Shown: in pieces, positions 13,338-19,163 of the stretch
Layout: the number at the start of each line of letters is the position of its first letter
How positions within the stretch are numbered: the first letter of the stretch is position 1
NCBI GenBank assembly: GCA_947626155.1
Contig: CANQRC010000019.1
Location: 1-19,163 of the forward strand
Direction of reading: 5' to 3'
Source of the DNA: an uncultured Clostridia bacterium
GTDB lineage: Bacteria > Bacillota > Clostridia > Christensenellales > UBA1242
Length of the DNA stretch: 19,163 bases
Program-made: the position numbers and the translations under genes
The notes under the pieces: model-generated
Told to the model about the DNA's origin: nothing
Databases searched by the model: none
Seen by the model: only the letters and a program-made list of their open reading frames with translations

Positions 13338-15407
13338 TTAATTTGACGGCCCAATGTCGTTTTCGGCGTCATAATAGAAAAGGTTTGTCAGCGCAACTTT
13401 AAAGTTGTAATTTATATTTGGCCTTGTTTTATCCTTGACAATGTCGAAATAAACTTCCATATAGTCGCATCCGTCCTCGCCCATAAACATTTCTGGGTTA
13501 AGCGTGCCGAACGTTCCATAAGAGGAAGAAGGATTTGTCATATAATATTCCCTTGCCCTGTTAACGCCGCTGAGAGGGAAGCTGTTGCCCTCAAACTTGG
13601 TTGCGTCCAGCGCGCCGTCGCCAATATTGTTGTTGAAAGTGCCATAAACGCTGTCAAAAATCAATTTTTTGTCAATTTTAATGTTGTTTCCGTCAACATC
13701 ACCCGAAGAAATGTAAAGCCAATACTGGTCAGGATTCTTCCCCGCGTCAATGTCAATAAAAGAGGTGTATCTTCCATAAGGAATTTTCATCTGCATTTCT
13801 TTAAAAGTAATAAGCGTTCCCCCGTCGGCAGTTTTGTCGAAGAACCTAAAGCCAACATTTATTGTAATTCCGTTTTCTGTGTCATAAACCTTTGTTGGGT
13901 CGCTTGCCCAAGCGTCATGCTCAAAATCAGGGTCGTTGTCGTCGTCATAATATTCAAACGCAAGCCAAATGTCCGTGAGTGGAAGTTGGTTTTTGATGTC
14001 ACTTTGTTGTGGCATAAACACCAAGCTTTGATATTCTCCCGCCTCAATAAATTGGAAAATATAGTTGTCGTCGCTTTCTGCCTTTCCGTCAGCGCCCTTG
14101 TAATTTGCAAAAAAGTTGTTTCCCGGATAGTCCGTCACGGTTGACGCCATATATTCTTGGTCAAGCCCCAAATACACGTCATTTCCGTCTTCGTCTTTTT
14201 TTTGAGAGCCGTTTTCGTCAAGCACAACGCCAATTCTCGTCTGCGCGCAGGCATAGTCAATAATGTTTTCCACAACCGCCTTGTAGTTTCTGTTGAAACT
14301 GATGTCTTTGTCGGAGTCTCTGGTCACGGCGCCGCTTGAACTTTTGTTATACATCTCAACTTTAAATTTGTCTGGGCTGTTGTTGCCAATAACCTTGTCC
14401 AAAATAAACCTTACAAGTTGCTCTCTGTTCTTGGAAGTAAGCCCAACAATATTTCCCATTTGATTATACCAAAGTTTCACTCTTTCAAGCGCCTCGGTGA
14501 TTGGAAGAGTCTCGCCACCAAACTTAACCGTTATAGGATTTTCTTTGGTTAAATCAATTGTAAAATCAAAATAATCTTTCTCTGCGGCATTCTCATTTCC
14601 TTGGTCATCAACATAATCAAAGCCAAGCACAAAAAGATATGTGGCATATTCCAAGGCATCCTGATAATAGTTCACAAGTGCCCCTTCAAATATTGAGCCC
14701 TCTACATAACTTGGCGAGAGATAAAAGTCCGCATAATCGGCGTCTCCCTCTATGGTCTTATAGTATCTTGTTGTGTAATATTGTGAGAAGGATGGAAGAC
14801 TGTCAGCTCTATCAAGTGCAGCCATCTCAAGCAACCAATCATTTTGTATAGTATACAAATTATTGTTTTTTTCTGCATTCATTTTGTCAAAAGCAGTTCC
14901 CACAATAGAAGTCGGAACGGACCAATTCCAACCTTTAGTTAAGTCAACTGTAACAATTTGGCTTGTAACGCTTTCACTTGAATCCAAAACACTTGTCACT
15001 TGAGTGATTGTGTATCTTAGGCTGTCATATAGATAATATTTTTTATTCTCTTCATCCCCAACAAATTGACCGTATGTCAACCCGTTATTTAATTCTTCTT
15101 TTGTAAAATCAAAAATTTCGCTTTTATAGTCTGTTGTCGCGCCCTCATAAACCGAATAAAGTTGCTCAAATATTACATGTGCAAAAATATTATAATAATT
15201 TTCTGATGCGTTTGCGCCAACCGCTTCCTTAAAATTGTATGTAGCCGGCTTAGACAATGCCTTAACCCTGTCCAGCATCCTCGTGCTTATTGGGTCACCA
15301 ATTGGATTGTCTTCGTCACCAAAACTCTCTTCCCCCATTCCGCATCCAACAAAGAACAGGAAAACAAAACATAACAAAAACGCTAAAATACGACCTTTCT
15401 TTTTCAT
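13338..15407 (-). CDS. Large lipoprotein of unknown function (689 residues)
   Basis: The ATG at 15407 starts a lipoprotein signal (MKKKGRILAFLLCFVFLFF) with lipobox FVGC, so Cys22 would be lipidated and the rest exposed outside the membrane. The mature part is acidic, rich in Asp, Asn and Tyr, with segments such as FDFTIDLTKENPITVKFGGE and VYFDIVKDKTRP. I recognise no domain. A TTG six codons upstream is in frame, but would put CYHNN before the signal. No ribosome site precedes the ATG; the predicted promoter starts transcription on the ATG itself. It lies between floA and another lipoprotein with the same orientation. A surface or substrate-binding role is plausible only from location. Confidence 0.85.
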   Translation of the reverse strand: MKKKGRILAFLLCFVFLFFVGCGMGEESFGDEDNPIGDPISTRMLDRVKALSKPATYNFKEAVGANASENYYNIFAHVIFEQLYSVYEGATTDYKSEIFDFTKEELNNGLTYGQFVGDEENKKYYLYDSLRYTITQVTSVLDSSESVTSQIVTVDLTKGWNWSVPTSIVGTAFDKMNAEKNNNLYTIQNDWLLEMAALDRADSLPSFSQYYTTRYYKTIEGDADYADFYLSPSYVEGSIFEGALVNYYQDALEYATYLFVLGFDYVDDQGNENAAEKDYFDFTIDLTKENPITVKFGGETLPITEALERVKLWYNQMGNIVGLTSKNREQLVRFILDKVIGNNSPDKFKVEMYNKSSSGAVTRDSDKDISFNRNYKAVVENIIDYACAQTRIGVVLDENGSQKKDEDGNDVYLGLDQEYMASTVTDYPGNNFFANYKGADGKAESDDNYIFQFIEAGEYQSLVFMPQQSDIKNQLPLTDIWLAFEYYDDDNDPDFEHDAWASDPTKVYDTENGITINVGFRFFDKTADGGTLITFKEMQMKIPYGRYTSFIDIDAGKNPDQYWLYISSGDVDGNNIKIDKKLIFDSVYGTFNNNIGDGALDATKFEGNSFPLSGVNRAREYYMTNPSSSYGTFGTLNPEMFMGEDGCDYMEVYFDIVKDKTRPNINYNFKVALTNLFYYDAENDIGPSN

Positions 15408-15413
15408 ATTGTT

Positions 15414-15442
15414 ATGATAGCACAAAAAATAAAAAAAAACAA
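15414..15442 (-). promoter_or_regulatory. Promoter predicting a leaderless mRNA
   Basis: Minus-strand TTGTTT (15437-15442), a 17-bp spacer and TATCAT (15414-15419), preceded by TGn, sit so close to the ATG that position +1 falls on its A at 15407. The -35 is a weak match and lies in the T-run side of the upstream terminator. Confidence 0.45.
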
Positions 15443-15461
15443 GGAATTTTTAATTCCTTGT
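15431..15461 (-). terminator. Terminator after the Asp/Lys-rich lipoprotein gene
   Basis: A perfect 10-bp stem (ACAAGGAATT/AATTCCTTGT) with a three-base loop is followed on the minus strand by nine T residues and more T-rich sequence. It starts 7 bases after the stop at 15468. Confidence 0.9.
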
Positions 15462-15467
15462 AAAATT

Positions 15468-16958
15468 TTAGTTTCTTTTTGTTTCAAAATATGGCGTTAC
15501 GGAAGTGTTTAACTTAATATTGCTACCATTTTCATATAATTTTGCATTCTTCTCGTCTATCTCTGCTCGACTAAACTCAATAATTAAAACCTTATTCGTA
15601 TCCAAATTTAATAAATTATAATTCTGCCCATATTGACTATTTGCCACGCCAACTTTTAGGTTTAATTCCTCCATTTTGCCATTTGTTTTTTTGACTAGTA
15701 ACATAAATTCACTTGCTGACTGATTGCCCATGTCGCCGCCAGGAGTTATGCCAGAATTTTTTGTTTTATACCCAAACAAAACTTTGGCATTTGCAAATTC
15801 ATTAAGCCCCTCTGCCTTATTTTTTATGCTATTTCCCTGGAAACCATCTTGTGCAAGTTTTATCAAAACATTGTCTGCCATTGTTTTAAACTCTTCGTCA
15901 TTTTCAAGCGTTGATGTTGCACAATTTGAACCCGTGCGCAATGTCAAAGAACTCTGCGACAAATACTTTTTAAAATCTTTATCTGTCAATTTATCTGCTG
16001 TATAGGACTCACTCAAGATAAAATAGTTATAGGATTTTGAATTATTTATACCAGAACAATATGTCCCAAATCCAAGCCCTTTCTCATTTCTTTTTATATG
16101 CGTAACTTTTATAAGGTCCAACTTAATTCCACCATTTGCCTTTGTCAAAATGGTGCTGTCGGCTTTTAGGGTTTCTTCCAAAGCCTTTGCAAGAACAGGA
16201 ATGTTGTATTCTCTTTGTCCGTTCACAGTTTCATAAACATATTCTCCTGCTGGCTTTGTCAAATCCTCAAACTCTGGAATTTGCAGGGTTATTTCGCCAA
16301 TTTGTCCCAAAGAATATTCCACATTATTTATCGCCCAAGTGACCGTTGTAAGGCCCTCATCCACGCTTGCAGAAACACTTTTGTTATCAACAATCCCAAG
16401 CAATTTTCCGTTCTCAAACTTGGTCCATTCAGCACCATACAAGATGAAAGGTGACTCGGTTATAATTTCGTCAGTTGCAGCCTCTCCAACCCAACTGCCT
16501 TCTGCGTTTTTATAAATTTTCACAACATCATAATAAGCCTCTGCGCCGGGCTCATTTTTCGTTCCAACATAGTAGGTGTCCACATTCCCAGTTGAAACTT
16601 TAAGCCTAAATCCATCATCCAAATTTTGCGCATAAAAACTTTTTTCACCCTCTACATAAAGGAAGTTCAGAATTTTTTCAGCCTCCCCTACAAGTGCAGA
16701 AACTCTTCCAGCTGCCTCAAAAAGCGCCTTTTTGTCGTCAACTTTTCCGTCGTCGTTGCCGTCGTCTTTTCCTTCGTCAGGAACAACAGGTGGCTTCTTG
16801 TCATCTTTGTCCTTGTCTTCTGGAAGGACCTGCTCATGCTTTTGGTCGTCATCAATAGGCTCGTCAGGCACCTTGCTGCAAGCGCCCAAATTCACAGTTC
16901 CCAAAAACAGCCCGCCAGTCAATAAAAGCAATGCGGCATTCTTAATAAACTTTTTCAT
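15468..16958 (-). CDS. Lipoprotein with Asp/Lys-rich linker, unknown function
   Basis: This 496-residue protein begins with a signal peptide and lipobox LGAC (Cys27). Residues 28-76 form a charged low-complexity linker of Asp, Lys and Pro (PEDKDKDDKKPPVVPDEG and similar), likely a flexible stalk that holds the rest off the membrane. The remaining ~420 residues have no recognised domain; there are short beta-type segments such as GFRLKVSTGNVDTYYVG and TTVTWAINNVEYSLG, which suggest repeated beta structure. The AAGGAG site and a good promoter support the start. It has its own terminator, so it is separate from the next lipoprotein. Surface localisation is well supported; function is not known. 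Confidence 0.88.
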   Translation of the reverse strand: MKKFIKNAALLLLTGGLFLGTVNLGACSKVPDEPIDDDQKHEQVLPEDKDKDDKKPPVVPDEGKDDGNDDGKVDDKKALFEAAGRVSALVGEAEKILNFLYVEGEKSFYAQNLDDGFRLKVSTGNVDTYYVGTKNEPGAEAYYDVVKIYKNAEGSWVGEAATDEIITESPFILYGAEWTKFENGKLLGIVDNKSVSASVDEGLTTVTWAINNVEYSLGQIGEITLQIPEFEDLTKPAGEYVYETVNGQREYNIPVLAKALEETLKADSTILTKANGGIKLDLIKVTHIKRNEKGLGFGTYCSGINNSKSYNYFILSESYTADKLTDKDFKKYLSQSSLTLRTGSNCATSTLENDEEFKTMADNVLIKLAQDGFQGNSIKNKAEGLNEFANAKVLFGYKTKNSGITPGGDMGNQSASEFMLLVKKTNGKMEELNLKVGVANSQYGQNYNLLNLDTNKVLIIEFSRAEIDEKNAKLYENGSNIKLNTSVTPYFETKRN

Positions 16959-16974
16959 AAAAACTCCTTAATAT

Positions 16975-17003
16975 ATAATATCACCCACAAAAAACTTTTG
17001 CAA
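16975..17003 (-). promoter_or_regulatory. Sigma-A promoter of the 496-residue lipoprotein gene
   Basis: Minus-strand TTGCAA (16998-17003), 17 bp, TATTAT (16975-16980), followed by AAGGAG and the ATG at 16958. Confidence 0.65.
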
Positions 17004-17054
17004 TACATTTTTGAAAAATTTTGAAAATTTTTTCCTCCGCCACAAAACCCTGCC

Positions 17055-17100
17055 GTCATTCTCCGCCCTCGCTGTCATCCTTCGCCCTCGCTGTCATTCT
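17055..17100 (+). repeat. 19-base tandem repeat
   Basis: GTCATTCTCCGCCCTCGCT (17055-17073) is followed by GTCATCCTTCGCCCTCGCT (17074-17092), then a third partial copy GTCATTCT that begins the adjacent palindrome. The two full copies differ at two positions. Confidence 0.8.
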
Positions 17101-17185
17101 GAACGAAGTGAAGAATCTCAACCACTTATCTTCGAAGCCTCGCCCGAGATTCTTCCTCTCCGCTTCGCTCCGCGTCAGAATGACA
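17092..17185. repeat. Dispersed palindromic element (GTCATTC...GAATGAC type)
   Basis: The left arm TGTCATTCTGA, then AAGAATCTC, is mirrored by GAGATTCTTC and TCAGAATGACA on the right, with a short unpaired centre. Elements with these TGTCATTCTGA ends and CTTCGCTC-type middles are familiar as interspersed intergenic repeats in many bacterial genomes. No coding capacity. Confidence 0.75.
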
Positions 17186-17287
17186 GCGGGGCAACCATCA
17201 CCCTCAAAGACGGGCATTCACAAGACCCCAACGCCCCACTTCGCAAGAGAGTCTCCCACAGAGATGGACATTCACACTCTCAATCCC

Positions 17288-17340
17288 GCCATAAAATTTT
17301 GGAGAGAAAGGGCTTTGCCTGCTCTTCAAAATTTTATGGC
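17288..17340. repeat. Long hairpin with 19-bp stem
   Basis: Bases 17288-17306 pair with 17322-17340 across 19 positions with a single G-U pair; the outer 13 pairs are perfect (GCCATAAAATTTT). The 15-base loop itself contains GGC-TTT-GCC. No T-run follows on either strand, so it is not a standard terminator. Confidence 0.8.
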
Positions 17341-17465
17341 ACTCCTACCGCAGCAAAATGCACAGAGTGATTTTGCAAGGTGCGGAAGGGGGCCCGTGGG
17401 GGAAACGGATTTTAGCGGTTAGGCTTTGCCGTATCCGCGTTAAGAAATTCTAGTTGCCCCCGCGA

Positions 17466-17870
17466 TTAGAGGATGTTGTGAAAATTCGCGCTCATAAAGT
17501 GCTGATAGGTTTCAACATAGTGTTTTATTATATCCAGCGAAACATAAAACTCAATTGGCTCTTCTTCGTCAATGTATGTTTTTAGTCGAACAATTTCAAC
17601 CCCAAGTTCCTCCACCGACTTATGATTGACCAAAAAGCACAATTTGCTTTCATTCTCCCGCCAAGAATACTCCAAATTGTCCACAAGGCTTGCCACTTCG
17701 CCGTTGACAATTCCGCCGTTTTTCTCCACCGCACTTTCAATTTGATAGCAATACCTGTTCACCTCATCAAGCGAACTTACAACAAGCCTGTCCTCAATGA
17801 TGCAGACCGCCACAAGAACGCCAAAAAGCACAAACACCGAAACAAGTTTGAACCAACTCCACTTTGTCAT
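17466..17870 (-). CDS. DUF4363 family protein
   Basis: The 134-residue protein has one N-terminal membrane helix (WFKLVSVFVLFGVLVAVCII, 6-25) and a mainly helical extracytoplasmic part. It carries the DUF4363 pattern: SWRENESKLCFLVNHKSVEEL followed by VRLKTYIDEEEPIEFYVSL. The ATG overlaps the DUF421 stop by four bases (ATGA) with AGGTG upstream, so the two are translationally coupled. DUF421 and DUF4363 genes are often neighbours in spore-forming Clostridia, which suggests a shared membrane function; the molecular role is unknown. Confidence 0.85.
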   Translation of the reverse strand: MTKWSWFKLVSVFVLFGVLVAVCIIEDRLVVSSLDEVNRYCYQIESAVEKNGGIVNGEVASLVDNLEYSWRENESKLCFLVNHKSVEELGVEIVRLKTYIDEEEPIEFYVSLDIIKHYVETYQHFMSANFHNIL

Positions 17871-18586
17871 TCTGTCACCTGCCCAAGAGGTTCAACTTGC
17901 AGCGTCTGATACTTTTGTCCAAACTTTTGGAAAAACACCGAGCCGTTTTTGTCAATTGTCATCACAAGAACATCTTTCACCTTTTGAATTCCACTTTTTT
18001 TCAAAAGATTGGCAAGTTTCTCCTCGTCCATGTGCGCCACTTTGAGGTTCTCTTTGTTCACTTTGCCCTCCGTGATGATGCTGATTGGAATAACACTCTT
18101 TTCGGTTTTGATGTTCATGTCGCCGGTTGTGAGCGGCGCATATTCACTCTTTGACAGAACGCTCATTTTCCCGTTAGTTTCCATAACAGCATATTGCACC
18201 TGCTCAACCTTAAAATATCCGCAGCCCCTAAGCGCCTCAAAAACATCATCCACAGTTATGTCAAGATTTTTCAGCGCCTTGTAGTCTATGCCGTCAGGGT
18301 TGATGACAATCACCGGCTTCCCACTCAAAAAACAAGAAAAATTGCTGCTGAGTTTGCTTAGCATTGTCAGTATGTAGTGAAGCACCACAAGGGTCAAAAG
18401 TGGAATAATTCCATGAAGCACCGGCATTGAAACTTCAGCCATGGGGATTGTGGCAAGGTCGGCAATGATAAGCGTAAGGACAAGCTCAAAAGGTTGCATT
18501 TCGCCAAGCTGCCTTTTGCCCATAAGTCTATACAAAAACAAGACCACCAAATAGATGATAATTGCACGAACTACAATTGTTAACAT
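17867..18586 (-). CDS. DUF421 (YetF-like) membrane protein
   Basis: From the ATG at 18586 the protein is 239 residues and begins MLTIVVRAIIIYLVVLFLYR. It has the family signature LMGKRQLGEMQPFELVLTLI with IADLATIPM after it, three membrane segments in the first ~85 residues, and a cytoplasmic C-terminal domain with SKSEYAPLTTGDM. I chose this start because family members begin just before the RAIIIY helix. It lacks a clear ribosome site. The frame also contains an ATG at 18643 that overlaps the SpoVB-like gene and would add 19 residues. B. subtilis YetF-type proteins have been linked to the spore or to membrane stress; the role is not settled. Forms a probable operon with DUF4363 and the upstream SpoVB-like gene. 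Confidence 0.9.
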   Translation of the reverse strand: MLTIVVRAIIIYLVVLFLYRLMGKRQLGEMQPFELVLTLIIADLATIPMAEVSMPVLHGIIPLLTLVVLHYILTMLSKLSSNFSCFLSGKPVIVINPDGIDYKALKNLDITVDDVFEALRGCGYFKVEQVQYAVMETNGKMSVLSKSEYAPLTTGDMNIKTEKSVIPISIITEGKVNKENLKVAHMDEEKLANLLKKSGIQKVKDVLVMTIDKNGSVFFQKFGQKYQTLQVEPLGQVTE

Positions 18587-18626
18587 GAAAATATTATGAG
18601 TAAAATTTGCAAAAAATACAGTTTTT

Positions 18627-19163
18627 TCAAGTTTTTTTAGCATTTTTGCGCTTAAATTTTGCAATTTTTGCTTTTCCAACAAATTTTTCTTTAAACTTTA
18701 TAAAATACATTTCAAAGTTTACAACATTGAAAACAAGGCACAAAAGCACAAACACAGCCATTCCAATCAGCCCCGAAAACGACAGGCAAAAGAACATTGG
18801 CAAGAAGTATTCAAACAGCGCGCAAGTGAATGAGGAAATTGCCATGCTTGGAATTGAAAAGAGAAGAAAAAGAAAGAAGGTTTTTGTGATTTTAAACTTG
18901 ATTTTCAACTTTCTCTTCAGCATTAAAAGGTTTAAAATTGAAGTTGCAATTGACGAAAGCCCCATTCCAACAAAAAGTGCGTTCACCCCAATTATTTTTG
19001 GCAGGAAGAGGACGCTTGAAAAGAGGAAAAGGCTGCCCACAAGAAAATTCAAAAACGACTTCACTTCAAGCCCAATTGAGTTTAGAATTGTGGAGGCAAT
19101 TCCAGAAATTCCCATTGGAATCATTATCCACGAAGAAAACTGCAAAAGAGTTCCGCTTAGGGC
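18627..19163 (-). CDS. SpoVB/MATE-like polysaccharide flippase, partial (N-terminus beyond right edge)
   Basis: The frame is open to the right edge, so the last ~178 residues are seen. It has about five hydrophobic helices and a basic C-terminal tail (KFKRKNAKKT). The segment IPMGISGIASTILNSIGLEVKSF is typical of the C-terminal half of the SpoVB/polysaccharide-flippase (MVF/MATE-related) family, which moves lipid-linked sugar precursors across the membrane. In spore-formers SpoVB is used for cortex synthesis. Specific assignment to SpoVB rather than another flippase is inferred from the nearby DUF421/DUF4363 genes. It overlaps the DUF421 region only if the longer DUF421 start is used. Confidence 0.8.
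   Translation of the reverse strand, partial: ALSGTLLQFSSWIMIPMGISGIASTILNSIGLEVKSFLNFLVGSLFLFSSVLFLPKIIGVNALFVGMGLSSIATSILNLLMLKRKLKIKFKITKTFFLFLLFSIPSMAISSFTCALFEYFLPMFFCLSFSGLIGMAVFVLLCLVFNVVNFEMYFIKFKEKFVGKAKIAKFKRKNAKKT

Larger units (their letters stand above)
17052..17465. repeat. Gene-free cluster of tandem and inverted repeats
   Basis: The 507 bases between the lipoprotein and DUF4363 genes contain no convincing gene. Most of the stretch is repeat: a 19-base tandem repeat, a GTCATTC-type dispersed palindrome, a 19-bp hairpin, a bulged hairpin at 17344-17388 (CCTACCGCA and GCAAAAT pairing with ATTTTGC and TGCGGAAGG) and an imperfect palindrome at 17398-17461 (GGGGG-AAC with GTT-CCCCC arms, inner GGAT/ATCC). 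The middle, 17186-17287, shows only short direct repeats of CATTCACA. It is more GC-rich than its surroundings. Confidence 0.7.

Noticed and set aside
13333..13346. CAAAT-type palindrome at the 3' end of the large lipoprotein gene
   Set aside because: A/T-rich five-pair stem without a clear T-run; it overlaps the stop codon and is probably chance.
17055..17100. Possible CRISPR array
   Set aside because: The 19-base units are directly adjacent without unique spacers, and no cas genes are present.
17011..17422. Two overlapping plus-strand frames (119 and 133 residues)
   Set aside because: They cross the tandem repeat and palindromes, lack ribosome sites, and owe their length to the repeat composition.

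Overview
The window reads as chromosomal DNA of an uncultured, AT-rich Gram-positive bacterium of the Bacillota, most likely Clostridia. The evidence is the Bacillus-type DnaB/DnaI primosome pair, the sporulation genes yqfC and yqfD next to ybeY and era, FloA, a SpoVB/MATE-like protein, DUF421 and DUF4363 proteins, lipobox lipoproteins, strong AGGAGG-type ribosome sites and canonical sigma-A promoters. Most genes are on the minus strand. I cannot place the organism more precisely from sequence alone.

Layout. 1-975 (minus, cut by the left edge): a secreted protein with a DUF6273-like segment. 1042-1167 (minus): a 41-residue basic protein with its own promoter and terminator. 1220-2674 (minus): an M1-type metallopeptidase lipoprotein. 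2775-5112 (plus): a two-gene replication-initiation operon (DnaB/DnaD-family protein, then DnaI-like helicase loader). 5209-6591 (minus): a short-chain dehydrogenase-like protein and a metallo-beta-lactamase-fold hydrolase. 6703-6776 (plus): tRNA-Trp, followed without a visible terminator by a methyltransferase and an unrecognised 279-residue protein; these two genes look more AT-rich than the rest. 8554-8823 (minus): DUF378 membrane protein.

8884-13279 (minus) is a block read floA, an acidic membrane-anchored protein, a terminator, then yqfC-yqfD-ybeY-era with overlapping or nearly overlapping genes. It combines membrane microdomain, sporulation and ribosome-maturation functions and lacks the phoH, pgpH, dgkA and cdd genes that sit inside the corresponding Bacillus subtilis cluster. 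13338-16958 (minus) holds two large lipoproteins of unknown function, each with its own promoter. 16959-17465 has no gene but is packed with inverted and tandem repeats. 17466-19163 (minus) holds DUF4363, DUF421 and a SpoVB/MATE-like protein cut by the right edge.

No phage, transposase, CRISPR array or complete defence system is visible. The items most worth a second look are the free-standing 41-residue gene, the four-repeat DnaB-like protein, the tRNA-Trp-linked pair, the SDR with Glu in place of its catalytic Lys, the predicted leaderless lipoprotein mRNA, and the palindrome cluster.
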